Source of the DNA: a virus
Virus record (IMG/VR): IMGVR_UViG_3300035633_000651
Location: 1-64,000 of that record
DNA length: 64,000 nt
Strand: one strand, 5' to 3'
The position numbers and the translations under genes are program-made. Position 1 is the stretch's first letter. Every line of letters starts with the position of its first letter. Below the pieces are notes generated by a model that made no database searches, was not told where the DNA came from, and worked only from the letters and a program-made list of their open reading frames with translations. Shown here one piece after another: positions 53,932-62,609 of this stretch.

Positions 53932-54272
53932 CTGAGGACCACATCAAGCTGCTTCGGCACATGTATGTTGGGTGGGACGAGTGCGAGTTCGGTGCACCTT
54001 GCATCGACCCCAAACGCCCCTACGGCAACGGCGACGGTGTACAAGATATCGCCGAGATCCTGGGCATCGAGACGCCGAAGAGCTTCGAGCAGATGGACGA
54101 GGACGGCACCCTCGACACCTGGTACGAAGAGATGCACCCCAAGCTGTACACGCTGCACCGCCAGACGCTGCAGGCGCTGCAGATCGTGCTGTGTACGGGG
54201 TCGTTCGAGCCGGGGCTCTACCGGAGAGCGCGTCGCTACGACGCCCGCTCGTGGGAGCGCGTCGATGCGTAG
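53928..54272 (+). CDS. Hypothetical protein, TTG start
   Basis: 114 residues from TTG 53928, coupled to the previous stop and preceded by GGAAGAG. Acidic first half, helical C-terminus (YTLHRQTLQALQIVLCTGSF). No family recognised. Confidence 0.55.
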   Translation: MTEDHIKLLRHMYVGWDECEFGAPCIDPKRPYGNGDGVQDIAEILGIETPKSFEQMDEDGTLDTWYEEMHPKLYTLHRQTLQALQIVLCTGSFEPGLYRRARRYDARSWERVDA

Positions 54273-55002
54273 CCTGCGCAGGAGCATCGACGGGATGCTG
54301 TCCGACTTGCGTCGGAAGTGGCTCCATGTGCATCATGGGGACGGAGCGCTCGATAACCTGAAGTCGCACCTGGCTTCATGGATCCAGCGCCTGGAGGAAC
54401 TCAATGCGGGAAAAGCTGATTCACCTGACCCTGACGCTGGCCTTGACGCCCGTGGTCCTGACGATGGTGACGGGACTGGCGGTGATCCTCTGGGTCGCGG
54501 AGACCCGCGAGCACGCGTCTTCCTAGTCCGCGAGAACACCAGTCGCGACATGCCGACGCACCCCTTTCTCATCCCGGCCGTGACGACCGAGGGCGCGTTC
54601 TGGAACTACGCCGAGCGTGTGGCGCGCAGCTGGACGGAGCTGGAGGAGACCACGGACCAGCTCGACGTCATGGCCTGGGACGGCGAGCGCTGGCACTTCG
54701 CCGAGGTCTACTTCGACGTAGACACGTGGGACCGTCAGCTCGACGTCTTGGTGGACGGCGTGAAGTACGACCCGTCCGAAGACGTGGACGACGCGAGGCC
54801 AGGTGTCAGCCTACAGCTCGCGTTCATCAACCGCGAGACCTCCGAAGAGCGGCACTGCGCCAAGTGCCGCTTCAACGCATGGAGCGGGAATTTCGCGAAC
54901 GACCATCACTACTGCCACCTCTACCGAGGCTTCATCCGCATGACGGACGACGGTAAGCACCTCCGCCTTCCCGCATGCAAAGAGAGCGAGCACACATCAT
55001 GA
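54265..55002 (+). CDS. Hypothetical protein, possibly two genes in one frame
   Basis: 245 residues from ATG 54265. Residues 1-46 are basic and helical; ~47-80 are Asp/Pro/Gly-rich with codons ending in T, unlike the rest; from ATG 54550 (MPTHPFLIPAVTTEG) the coding looks normal again and ends with CAKCRFNAWSGNFANDHHYC, a zinc-like site. Between 54404 and 54526 another frame encodes a 40-residue transmembrane peptide (LIHLTLTLALTPVVLTMVTG) with normal codon bias, so the true layout may be three genes. Confidence 0.5.
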   Translation: MRSLRRSIDGMLSDLRRKWLHVHHGDGALDNLKSHLASWIQRLEELNAGKADSPDPDAGLDARGPDDGDGTGGDPLGRGDPRARVFLVRENTSRDMPTHPFLIPAVTTEGAFWNYAERVARSWTELEETTDQLDVMAWDGERWHFAEVYFDVDTWDRQLDVLVDGVKYDPSEDVDDARPGVSLQLAFINRETSEERHCAKCRFNAWSGNFANDHHYCHLYRGFIRMTDDGKHLRLPACKESEHTS

Positions 55003-55106
55003 AAATCGGAGGCCGCGTCCGCTGGACGTCCCGAGCCGGACGCCATCTACTGGCCGCGTGTGTCTGCCCTGGAGGTCGTCTCGCATCTGACTTTTTTCGA
55101 AAATAG
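54999..55106 (+). CDS. Tiny basic protein
   Basis: 35 residues from ATG 54999 (ATGA overlap). MKIGGRVRWTSRAGRHLLAA; ends in DFFRK over an A/T-rich stretch just before the next promoter. Confidence 0.35.
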   Translation: MKIGGRVRWTSRAGRHLLAACVCPGGRLASDFFRK

Positions 55107-55119
55107 TTGACGTCTGCTC

Positions 55120-55148
55120 TTGACAGACGCCGGGCCCTGTTATATAGT
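55120..55148 (+). promoter_or_regulatory. Consensus phage promoter
   Basis: TTGACA (55120-55125), spacer GACGCCGGGCCCTGTTA, TATAGT (55143-55148), 6 bases to ATG 55155. Best -10 in the window. Confidence 0.85.
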
Positions 55149-55154
55149 AACAGC

Positions 55155-55682
55155 ATGACGACGACGCAGCAGGCTCCCCGGACTCAGACCAACCGCCTCA
55201 CCGCCCGCGCGGTGCACGACAACTTCGACCCCCGGATCGAGGCCATCGAGGCGGCCCTGTCCCGAGGCGCCCAGCCTAACTCCCTCTTCGCCAACGTGAT
55301 GACCGTCTCCCTCGGCGTGTTCATCCCCGCCATCTCGCTGACCATGTCATCGCAGGCGGCCAACATGTTTCAGGCCGGTAACGTGGTCCTCGGCGGCGCC
55401 TTCGCGGCCCTGGTTTTCGTGGTCTTGGCGGTGTCCCTGACGCACCTCGCCGAGGCCGTCGAGGACTTGACAGGCTCCACTCGGTTCATCAGCTGGGCGA
55501 CCGCCATCGCCTTCGACGCCTGCCTCGTGGCCTTCGAGGTCGCGCACAAGACGGTGGCCAAGGACGACTGGACCGTGACCCTGATGATCGCCGTCGTGGC
55601 TATCATCTCGGCTGCGCTCAACGTCCACGCTTTCCGCCTCGGGCAGGCGCACCGCGTCGCTGGCGTGGGCCAGGCCGACTGA
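55155..55682 (+). CDS. Four-helix membrane protein
   Basis: 175 residues, leaderless. Four transmembrane helices after a ~45-residue cytosolic start: VMTVSLGVFIPAISLTM, VVLGGAFAALVFVVLAVSLT, ISWATAIAFDACLVAFEVAH, WTVTLMIAVVAIISAALNVH. No family recognised. A strong promoter suggests early, abundant expression; may modify the host membrane. Confidence 0.72.
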   Translation: MTTTQQAPRTQTNRLTARAVHDNFDPRIEAIEAALSRGAQPNSLFANVMTVSLGVFIPAISLTMSSQAANMFQAGNVVLGGAFAALVFVVLAVSLTHLAEAVEDLTGSTRFISWATAIAFDACLVAFEVAHKTVAKDDWTVTLMIAVVAIISAALNVHAFRLGQAHRVAGVGQAD

Positions 55683-55710
55683 GCCCTGACCCCTGAGGGG
55701 CCCCTTGCCC

Positions 55711-55718
55711 AAGGAGGT
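55711..55718 (+). promoter_or_regulatory. Strong Shine-Dalgarno
   Basis: AAGGAGGT four bases before ATG 55723, an exception to the leaderless pattern and consistent with translation of an internal gene in a polycistronic mRNA. Confidence 0.75.
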
Positions 55719-55722
55719 GACC

Positions 55723-56079
55723 ATGACTCAGGCGATTGACATGTGCCGGGACGACACTCAGGGTGAGGCGGCGATGTACGAAGCAAGGCTTCACATGTCG
55801 AACGCGGACGGCACCGTGGCCTTCACGAAGGCGGTGGAGCTGGACGAACCGCCGCGCCCGGGTGCTCGTCTGCGGGGACACTTCGCGAACGCGACGCTGG
55901 AGGTGACGCGCGTCGTGCTCGATGGCTCTGGCTTCTACGAGGTCTTCGTCGCCGTGTGCGTCCTCGACTTCATCCCTGCGGCCGAGCTGGAGCCCTACTA
56001 CACGCGCTCGGGCTGGACCTCCGTCGACCCCTTCGACGAGGACACCGACGTCAACTTTACATTGGAGAGACTCGAATGA
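55723..56079 (+). CDS. Hypothetical acidic protein
   Basis: 118 residues from ATG 55723. Beta-rich and acidic (YEARLHMSNADGTVAFTKAV). Coupled to the kinase gene downstream (ATGA). Confidence 0.65.
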   Translation: MTQAIDMCRDDTQGEAAMYEARLHMSNADGTVAFTKAVELDEPPRPGARLRGHFANATLEVTRVVLDGSGFYEVFVAVCVLDFIPAAELEPYYTRSGWTSVDPFDEDTDVNFTLERLE

Positions 56080-56531
56080 CACACCCTCAGATTCACATCC
56101 TGCGCGGCCTTCCAGGCTCGGGCAAGTCCACCTGGGTCACGAACGGCGTGAGGTCCGGCGAGCTGTCCGGCATCGCGGTTGTGTGCTCCGCTGACGACTT
56201 CCGCTTCGACGACGAAGGCCGCTACGTCTTCAACCCCAAGGCGAACGCTGAGGTTCACGCGCGCTGCTTTGAGCGCTTCATCGACGCCCTGCGAGAGCGC
56301 CGCGCGAACCACATCGTCGTGGACAACACCAACGTCCGTCGCTTCGAGTACGCCAACTACGTGCGCGTTGCGCTCCTCGCAGGAGTGCCGCCCGCGAATA
56401 TTCACGAGATTTCAATGCACACGGACCCGCGCCAACTGCCGGTCCGGACTTTGATGAAGTGGGCCGAGCGCAACGTCCACAACGTTCCGCTTGACGCGAT
56501 CGAGCAGATGGCGATGCGGTGGGAGGTATGA
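56076..56531 (+). CDS. Polynucleotide-kinase-like P-loop protein
   Basis: 151 residues. P-loop LRGLPGSGKSTW at residues 9-20, VCSADDFRF with the catalytic-type Asp, VVDNTNVRRFEYANYV as the conserved second motif, and an arginine lid. It matches the kinase domain of T4 Pnkp-type enzymes (5'-OH phosphorylation of RNA or DNA). With two RNA ligases and an HAD protein it could complete an RNA-repair pathway. Confidence 0.8.
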   Translation: MTHPQIHILRGLPGSGKSTWVTNGVRSGELSGIAVVCSADDFRFDDEGRYVFNPKANAEVHARCFERFIDALRERRANHIVVDNTNVRRFEYANYVRVALLAGVPPANIHEISMHTDPRQLPVRTLMKWAERNVHNVPLDAIEQMAMRWEV

Positions 56532-56755
56532 CGGTGTACATCGAATCGACTGCGCCCATCTGCATCGAGGCAGAGCTGAGCGAAGACAGCGAGTCTTGGG
56601 ACGTGCGTGTCGGAGACGACCTACACGACGGCATCTGCCCTCCGGCGAGCCTGACCGAGGACGAAGTCAAGGCCGGCTTCGAGAAGGCGCTGGCGAAGGC
56701 GCGCGAGCGCAACGACCCCTACTGGGACAGCTACCTGCCAGGAGGATGGACATGA
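56528..56755 (+). CDS. Small hypothetical protein
   Basis: 75 residues from ATG 56528. Acidic; beta start and helical end. Overlaps 56752. Confidence 0.58.
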   Translation: MTVYIESTAPICIEAELSEDSESWDVRVGDDLHDGICPPASLTEDEVKAGFEKALAKARERNDPYWDSYLPGGWT

Positions 56756-57228
56756 CGAAGAAAGCACAAGTTCTCAAACCCGACCCAAACTTCAAGTGGC
56801 CCGAGAAGGCCTCGGCGCGCCTGCGCATGGCGGTCGATGACGCCATCGCTGCCAAGCGTGCTGGTCATGGCCTCGACATGCGCAGCTGGTTCGACATCGA
56901 CCCCAGAGGCATCCGCTGCACAGTGTGCTTGGCAGGAGCCGTCATGCTTCACGTGTTCGGCACGCCGCCACCGCCCGACCCACGCGCCAACGTGTACACG
57001 GAGCGTCGTGACAGTCTTGACCCGGCCGACCTGGACGACCGTGACCACGAGTACTTGATACAGATCGATGAGATCAGGCGCGGGCACTTCTACATGTACG
57101 AGGGCTGGCCGGGGCAACAGCTGACGGAGCTGTACGACGCGCTGGGTCTCGACGAGCACGCCACCACGATTCCGGCGCTGAAGAAGTTCTACAAGCTGGC
57201 GGACTACATGGAGGAGCTGGGACTGTGA
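56752..57228 (+). CDS. Hypothetical protein with VCLAGA motif
   Basis: 158 residues from ATG 56752, with GGAGG six bases upstream. RSWFDIDPRGIRCTVCLAGA resembles the core of a family of small phage/bacterial proteins of unknown function (compare DUF6197). Confidence 0.62.
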   Translation: MTKKAQVLKPDPNFKWPEKASARLRMAVDDAIAAKRAGHGLDMRSWFDIDPRGIRCTVCLAGAVMLHVFGTPPPPDPRANVYTERRDSLDPADLDDRDHEYLIQIDEIRRGHFYMYEGWPGQQLTELYDALGLDEHATTIPALKKFYKLADYMEELGL

Positions 57229-57578
57229 ACAACTGGTACCGAACCTGGGTTCACATCTACAGCAACGACGGGCTGGTGGCCAAGCCAGGCGACTACGTTT
57301 GGATCAAGGACCGCGAACTCGCTACCCTGGAGGACGTGCTCCAGCACGCCCTCAAAGCTGACGCGCAGGGACGCCCGCGGACTGTGACGTTCTCCCTGAA
57401 CACAGGTAGCCTGGTGGACCAGAGTCGATTGTCCCACGTCTCTGCCCTGGAGATGGTGGACAGGGCGCGCAACTATCATCCGGGGGCCGAAGCTCGCACC
57501 CTGGCCCACGCGCTGGGCATGGAGAACGAGCAGTTTTGGAGATGCCTGCGGTTGATGGTTGATGCGATTGATGCTTGA
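57225..57578 (+). CDS. Hypothetical protein
   Basis: 117 residues from GTG 57225. No family recognised; ends right at the next promoter. Confidence 0.6.
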   Translation: MNNWYRTWVHIYSNDGLVAKPGDYVWIKDRELATLEDVLQHALKADAQGRPRTVTFSLNTGSLVDQSRLSHVSALEMVDRARNYHPGAEARTLAHALGMENEQFWRCLRLMVDAIDA

Positions 57579-57603
57579 CAAGAGCCGGGGAGTGTCATAA
57601 GGT
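57575..57603 (+). promoter_or_regulatory. Consensus phage promoter with dyad
   Basis: TTGACA (57575-57580), spacer AGAGCCGGGGAGTGTCA, TAAGGT (57598-57603), 6 bases to ATG 57610. Confidence 0.82.
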
Positions 57604-57609
57604 CTGGGC

Positions 57610-58905
57610 ATGGCGACGATCGAACTCACCATCAACACCAACTACGTTCCGTCCTGGGGCACCTGGGAAGCCGTCCGCGAGATCCTGCAGAACGCGAAGG
57701 ACGCCGACGACCTGGGTCACAAGATGGAAGTCAAGTACCATCCCAAGACCGAGCGCCTCGTCATCAAGAGCGAGGGCGCAGACCTGACGCGCGAGACACT
57801 TCTCCTCGGCGCCACCAGCAAGGCCGGCCGGTCGGACCAGCGCGGGCAGTTCGGCGAGGGCTACAAGCTCGCTCTTCTCGTCCTGGCGCGTCAGGGCGCC
57901 GAAGTCACCATTCACACGCCGCGGGAGACCTGGGTCCCTACGCTCACGGACTCGACCACCTTCGACGGTGCCGAAGTCCTCACCATCCGCACGCGGCCTC
58001 GGAAGTCCCGAACCCAATCGGTGGAGTTCGTCGTCAAAGGGATCACCGAGGCCGCGTGGCGGTCTGTCCAGGCCAACTGCCTGTTCCTGCAGACCGCCAT
58101 GCCGCACATCAAGACGCACGCGGGCTCGGTCCTCACGGACCCCGAGCTGGCCAATAAGCTCTTCGTGGGCGGCCTGTTCGTTTCGGACCTGCCAGACCGC
58201 TACCGCTACGGCTACGACCTCCAGAACGTGCACCTGGACCGTGACCGCAAGATGGCCGAGCCCTGGTCCCTGCGCTGGGAGATCAGCAAGGTGCTCAATG
58301 AGGCGGTCGCCGATGACCAGCTCGACCTCGACAAGGTCCTACGCATGGACTCGGGCGAGATGAAGGCCATGGCGGAGAACACCGAGTACATCAAGCAGGT
58401 GGCCGCCAAGGTCGTGCAGGAGTTCGAGGCCGAGAACGGCGAGGACGCCGTGGCCGTCGACGACATGGCTCAGGCGCAGCGCGCGGGACAGCACGGTATG
58501 AAGGCCGTCGTCGTCAGCCGAGAGAAGCGCCTCGTCATCGAGGCCTGCAAGGGCAAGCTCGACGACCGGATCCAGGACCGCGACACCGACACCAAGGTGC
58601 TCGTTCAGCCGGACGACCTCGGCGCCGACGAGTGTGCCAACCTCGTCTGGGCCACCGAGCTGGTGGAAGTGTTCGCAGGACTCACGGAGGCGGTGCAGGT
58701 CGTCGAGTTCTACGGGGAGCGCATCGACGGCTGCACGGACGGCAAGACCATTCGCCTGGCCCGCCGCATCCTCACGAACCGGGCTCAGCTCATCGCGACC
58801 TTCGTCCATGAGGTGGCCCACCGTCACGGTCCGGACGGTTCTGCGGAGCATCGGGCGGCCATCGAAGACATCTTCGCGAAGATCGTGGTAGGACAGGCGG
58901 CATGA
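57610..58905 (+). CDS. GHKL ATPase fused to HExxH peptidase-like domain
   Basis: 431 residues, leaderless. N-terminal GHKL/HSP90-type ATP-binding fold: WEAVREILQNAKDADD (E24, N28), a short-loop GATSKAG, and GQFGEGYKLALLVL as the G2 box (79-90). The middle ~200 residues are not recognised. The C-terminus has IATFVHEVAHRHGPDGSAEH with HEVAH at 400-404, the zinc-metallopeptidase motif. The pairing of a MutL/Hsp90-like ATPase with a metalloprotease motif is uncommon and recalls some defence or counter-defence proteins. Confidence 0.75.
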   Translation: MATIELTINTNYVPSWGTWEAVREILQNAKDADDLGHKMEVKYHPKTERLVIKSEGADLTRETLLLGATSKAGRSDQRGQFGEGYKLALLVLARQGAEVTIHTPRETWVPTLTDSTTFDGAEVLTIRTRPRKSRTQSVEFVVKGITEAAWRSVQANCLFLQTAMPHIKTHAGSVLTDPELANKLFVGGLFVSDLPDRYRYGYDLQNVHLDRDRKMAEPWSLRWEISKVLNEAVADDQLDLDKVLRMDSGEMKAMAENTEYIKQVAAKVVQEFEAENGEDAVAVDDMAQAQRAGQHGMKAVVVSREKRLVIEACKGKLDDRIQDRDTDTKVLVQPDDLGADECANLVWATELVEVFAGLTEAVQVVEFYGERIDGCTDGKTIRLARRILTNRAQLIATFVHEVAHRHGPDGSAEHRAAIEDIFAKIVVGQAA

Positions 58906-59174
58906 AAGCTGTCGTCGTCATCGAGGTTCAAAACCCGGACACGCCGTTCGTGCCTGCCCTGAGCTACTACCGGGAAATGGACCTCGGGCTGCCCTTCCCC
59001 GGCGTCGGCTGGGAGCTGTACCTGCATGGGTTCTCGGCTCCGGCCGTCATCCGCAAGGCCATCCGGCTGGAGTCTGGCCGGACCTACCTGGTCTGCACGC
59101 TGCCAAGCACACGACCGAAGCCCCCCAAGGGCGACTGGAAGCCCGTCGACTTCGAGGCGCCGTGGCTCGTCTGA
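58902..59174 (+). CDS. Small hypothetical protein
   Basis: 90 residues from ATG 58902 overlapping the ATPase stop. Beta-rich (KAVVVIEVQNPDTPFVPALS). Possibly a partner of the ATPase by position. Confidence 0.58.
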   Translation: MKAVVVIEVQNPDTPFVPALSYYREMDLGLPFPGVGWELYLHGFSAPAVIRKAIRLESGRTYLVCTLPSTRPKPPKGDWKPVDFEAPWLV

Positions 59175-59181
59175 TTTCTCC

Positions 59182-59210
59182 TTGACAGACGCCGGGCTCT
59201 GTCGTATGGT
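59182..59210 (+). promoter_or_regulatory. Consensus phage promoter with dyad
   Basis: TTGACA (59182-59187), spacer GACGCCGGGCTCTGTCG, TATGGT (59205-59210), 6 bases to ATG 59217. Closest match to the motif consensus. Confidence 0.85.
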
Positions 59211-59216
59211 CTGAGC

Positions 59217-59567
59217 ATGACGACGACGGACATCGCCCCCACCAACACCGACGCCACCCGTATGGGCGGCAAGAAGGTCTTCTACAACAGCTGGGGCTAC
59301 GGCCAGACAAACATCGACTTCTACGTGGTCGAGCGGGAGAGCGCCTCGAACGTGTGGCTGCGCCGGATCACCTCGCGACACACTGAGAACGTCGGCTACA
59401 TGCAAGACCGCGTGGTGGCCGGCGACAGCTACAGCGACCTGGACACCAAGGTGTACCGCCGCAAGAAGTTCACCTGCGACGACCGTCAGTACTGCAACAG
59501 CCCCAGCGGCTTCGGCGCCTGCTGCCTTTGGGGTGGCGAGCCTCTCACGGAAACGAGCTACGCATGA
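59217..59567 (+). CDS. Hypothetical protein, Cys-rich end
   Basis: 116 residues, leaderless, beginning MTTTDIAPTNTDATRMGG. Beta-rich core and Cys-rich C-terminus (FTCDDRQYCNSPSGFGACCL). No family recognised. Confidence 0.65.
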   Translation: MTTTDIAPTNTDATRMGGKKVFYNSWGYGQTNIDFYVVERESASNVWLRRITSRHTENVGYMQDRVVAGDSYSDLDTKVYRRKKFTCDDRQYCNSPSGFGACCLWGGEPLTETSYA

Positions 59568-60034
59568 AGTTCGTCATCGAGTACCGATGTGCTCTGAGCC
59601 GTGACGCGTCGCCCGTCTTCCAGACGACGGTCACGGCGCCGAGCAAGGCAGCCGCACAGGAGCGCTTCTACGACACGGACGACCAGGACTGGGAGGTCCT
59701 CAGCATCAGGCGAGAAGCGAGCGCGTTGAGAGACTACATCCCGCTGCCCTTCTGGGACGACGGCCCTGGGATGATGCGCCTGTGGGGTGAGATGCGTCAG
59801 GGGCCGGTGAAGCTGGCGCGCAGGCTCTTCCCTGAGCGGCATTCGGGCTACGTGCGGGACACCGAGAACTTGGTGAACCTGGGTGTGAACCGAAGCTGCG
59901 AGCTGTCCTGTGCCGCCCGCGGCGAGAAGCGAGGCGCGGAGGTCTACCGCGAAGCGCAGATCATATGCGCAGCGCGCATAAGTAATGAGTGCCGCGCATT
60001 TCTGCAGGCCAAAGGCTGGGACTTTCCCACTTGA
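59564..60034 (+). CDS. Hypothetical protein
   Basis: 156 residues from ATG 59564 (ATGA overlap). Start MKFVIEYRCALSRDASPVFQ with an alpha/beta pattern; helical C-terminus with several Cys. Its end overlaps the next promoter. Confidence 0.58.
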   Translation: MKFVIEYRCALSRDASPVFQTTVTAPSKAAAQERFYDTDDQDWEVLSIRREASALRDYIPLPFWDDGPGMMRLWGEMRQGPVKLARRLFPERHSGYVRDTENLVNLGVNRSCELSCAARGEKRGAEVYREAQIICAARISNECRAFLQAKGWDFPT

Positions 60035-60059
60035 CAAACTCCGGAGACTGTACCAAGGT
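60031..60059 (+). promoter_or_regulatory. Phage promoter, weak -10
   Basis: TTGACA (60031-60036), spacer AACTCCGGAGACTGTAC, CAAGGT (60054-60059), 7 bases to ATG 60067. Confidence 0.72.
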
Positions 60060-60066
60060 GACCACC

Positions 60067-60555
60067 ATGACGACGACAGCCGATAAGATCCGCAAAGTCA
60101 TCGCCGAGGCCCGCGAGGACCTCGACTTCCCAGAAGAGGTCCGCGAGGCGGTCCGCTCCCTCGAAGGGCGCAAGATCGACAAGCGCTTCTACAACGCGGT
60201 CGTCCGCGCGCTGGGTGACCGTCTGGAGAGTCACATGTACAGCAACCTCGGCGGCGCGAAGCGCATGGAGTTGACCCCCGTGGACGGGACGTGCCACCGC
60301 TTCCTCATGGGCTGGGACAACGACCGTGACTTCAACCTCACCGAGTTCATCGACCAGAACAGTCCCTACTTCTCGGGCGCCCGCCAGCGTGAGGACCAGC
60401 GCGACGCCCGCACGGACGAGGACATCGAGGTGCTCGCCGCGAAGATCGATGCCTTCAAGGAGGCCAGGGCTGCCCTGAAGGCGGACCTGGAGAAGCACGG
60501 CCGCTGGGCCGACTACATCGACATTGAGGCTCAGGTCATCGGAGAGACGCTATGA
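60067..60555 (+). CDS. Helical hypothetical protein
   Basis: 162 residues, leaderless, starts MTTTADKIRKVIAEARED. Mostly helical with charged coiled coil near the end (EDIEVLAAKIDAFKEARAAL). Coupled with 60552. Confidence 0.62.
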   Translation: MTTTADKIRKVIAEAREDLDFPEEVREAVRSLEGRKIDKRFYNAVVRALGDRLESHMYSNLGGAKRMELTPVDGTCHRFLMGWDNDRDFNLTEFIDQNSPYFSGARQREDQRDARTDEDIEVLAAKIDAFKEARAALKADLEKHGRWADYIDIEAQVIGETL

Positions 60556-61181
60556 ACGCACGTCAGGAAGCACTGGCCGAACTGAAGGCCAAGCAGGACA
60601 AAGAGCGCGCCAAGTTGGAGCGCGAGTACAACATTCGGGAGCAGCTGCCCGAGGGCGCAGAGCCGCGCTTCGTGACGACGGTCAGCGGCCGGGTCTTCGT
60701 GACCTACGAGGTCGACACCTTCGAGGAGGCCTGGCAGGTCCTAGACCTCTACGAGCTGCTCGACTGCGAGGCACGCGAGTCTGGATGCCTGAGCATCGCA
60801 CCGCCCGAGGCGCAGGACCCGAGCTACCAGAACGGTCGCCTTCGCTGGAAGCTGCCTGAGATGGTCGAGCTGTGCTCCCACGGCGGCTCGGGCTACAGCC
60901 CGACCTTCGAGGTGGGCGGCTACGGCAAGCACGGCGACCTGGTGGTCAACCTCACGGTCAAGGTCGCGAAGGCGGCCTACGGGCTGCACGCGTACCAGCC
61001 GATGCGTCACACGCTGTGGGGTCCAGAGAACGACGGTCCGGTCCGTCACAGCCCGCTGAAAAGCACAACGACCTACCACGTCAAGTGGGGCGGAGGGACG
61101 CCAGGGTCGCACCGCTGCAGCTACTACGTCTCGGGGACGCAGCAGGCGCAGGAAGCCGTCGAGGCGGCCCTGAAGCTATGA
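60552..61181 (+). CDS. Hypothetical protein
   Basis: 209 residues. N-terminal coiled coil (ALAELKAKQDKERAKLEREY), then a beta-rich domain of ~170 residues. Its stop overlaps the RNA ligase start, so it is translated just before the ligase and may assist it. Confidence 0.6.
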   Translation: MNARQEALAELKAKQDKERAKLEREYNIREQLPEGAEPRFVTTVSGRVFVTYEVDTFEEAWQVLDLYELLDCEARESGCLSIAPPEAQDPSYQNGRLRWKLPEMVELCSHGGSGYSPTFEVGGYGKHGDLVVNLTVKVAKAAYGLHAYQPMRHTLWGPENDGPVRHSPLKSTTTYHVKWGGGTPGSHRCSYYVSGTQQAQEAVEAALKL

Positions 61182-62107
61182 ACAAGTGGCCAGGCATCGA
61201 GTCGTTGAAGCACGTCACCAAGTACGTGCGTAAGTGCACGCCCTACGCGCGGGTGCACTACTACGCGAAGGTGAAACTGCACGGCACCAACGCGGGTGTT
61301 GCCCGCCTGCAAGATGGCACGTTGCAGGCTCAGTCGCGGTCCCGCGTCATCACGCCCGAAGACGACAACCAGGGCTTCGCGGCCTGGCTTCGCGACAACA
61401 CCGGCCGCTTCTTGAAGTGCCCGAGCGGCGTTACTGTGTTCGGTGAGTGGTACGGTCAAGGGATCATGAAAGGCACTGCAGCGTCACAGGTCGAAGGTAG
61501 GCACTTCGCCCCCTTCGCGGTCATGGGCGCAGGTCGCATCGACCCAAGTCCGGCTTTGTGCCGTGCGTGGTCGGGCTGCGACAGCCTACCCTGGGCCGCT
61601 TCGCTAGCCGTCGACTTCAATGACGTCGAGGCGTCTCGTGGGACATTGGAGAGGCTGCTTCAAAAGGTCGAAGCAGAAGACCCGTTTATCCTGGCACTGC
61701 ACGGCGTCAAGGGCCTGGGCGAGGGGCTCGTGTTCTACCCGCAGCTTGCAGACTCGGGCGACGTGCCTGCGCCAGAACATTACGCGAACATGATCTTCAA
61801 GCTGAAGGGCGACAAGCACAAGGTGAAGGCGACCAAACAGAAGGTCGAGCTGGCACCCGAGGCGATTGCGAGTCGGAAGGCGTTCGCCGAGGCCTTCGTC
61901 ACCGACGCACGCCTCGACCAGTGCCTCGGTGAGCTGGGCGTGAGTCGTGACACGTTCGAGATGCACCAGACGGGTGATGTCATGCGCTGGATGTCGACGG
62001 ACATCCAGAAAGAGTCGGTGCAGGAGCTGGAAGAGTCCGGCATGACCTGGAAGGATGTGGTGTCCGAAACGCAACGCGCTGTGCGTGAGAAGTTGAGAGG
62101 ACTCTGA
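61178..62107 (+). CDS. RNA ligase, Rnl2-like
   Basis: 309 residues. Nucleotidyltransferase motifs in order: motif I AKVKLHGTNAGV (adenylated K33), motif IIIa VFGEWYG, motif IV GEGLVFYP, motif V MIFKLKGDKHK. A ~110-residue helical C-terminal domain follows, as in Rnl2. Seals nicked RNA such as cleaved tRNA. Together with the kinase at 56076 it could repair tRNAs cut by host anticodon nucleases. Second ligase in the window and not closely similar to the one at 14705. Confidence 0.87.
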   Translation: MNKWPGIESLKHVTKYVRKCTPYARVHYYAKVKLHGTNAGVARLQDGTLQAQSRSRVITPEDDNQGFAAWLRDNTGRFLKCPSGVTVFGEWYGQGIMKGTAASQVEGRHFAPFAVMGAGRIDPSPALCRAWSGCDSLPWAASLAVDFNDVEASRGTLERLLQKVEAEDPFILALHGVKGLGEGLVFYPQLADSGDVPAPEHYANMIFKLKGDKHKVKATKQKVELAPEAIASRKAFAEAFVTDARLDQCLGELGVSRDTFEMHQTGDVMRWMSTDIQKESVQELEESGMTWKDVVSETQRAVREKLRGL

Positions 62108-62322
62108 TGACCGCCGAGGACATCACTGGGTCGCGCCTGCAGACGCCCGAGCAGCGTTACAAGCAGGCGCTGGCCGAGGCTCAGATCGAGGGCGAGATGC
62201 GCGCGATGCGCATCATGTCCGACGTCCTCACTGAGGCGGGGGTGCCCTACACGGATATCTCGGCGATCATCCTGGAGACCGTTCGCCGCATCGGCGACGA
62301 GAAGGCAGCAGCTGCGAAGTGA
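62107..62322 (+). CDS. Small helical protein
   Basis: 71 residues, ATG shares a base with the ligase stop. Helical and acidic (KQALAEAQIEGEMRAMRIMS). Confidence 0.6.
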   Translation: MTAEDITGSRLQTPEQRYKQALAEAQIEGEMRAMRIMSDVLTEAGVPYTDISAIILETVRRIGDEKAAAAK

Positions 62323-62609
62323 AGCGCCGGTGGCTAGACGGAGACAAGTGGGCTCAGGTCCGAGCGATGGTCGAAGGCCTGCTCCGTGAGTACGAGGTGC
62401 CTCCGGAAGAGACGGGTGGATACGTTGTGTGGCTCAACCCTGAAGAGTGGCCGCCCAACGAGCTGAGCGCCCAACTTGGGATCTCCGTCTTCGGGAAGTA
62501 CCGCATCACGCTGCGTCACACACGACGTTGGAACGAGGCGGTAGGTGCGGCGCGCCACCAGATCCTCCGAGGACGGGAGAGCCTGCAGACACTGGGGGCG
62601 ATGGAGTGA
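62319..62609 (+). CDS. Small hypothetical protein
   Basis: 96 residues from GTG 62319 (GTGA overlap). Alpha/beta, Trp-rich. No family recognised. Confidence 0.58.
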   Translation: MKRRWLDGDKWAQVRAMVEGLLREYEVPPEETGGYVVWLNPEEWPPNELSAQLGISVFGKYRITLRHTRRWNEAVGAARHQILRGRESLQTLGAME

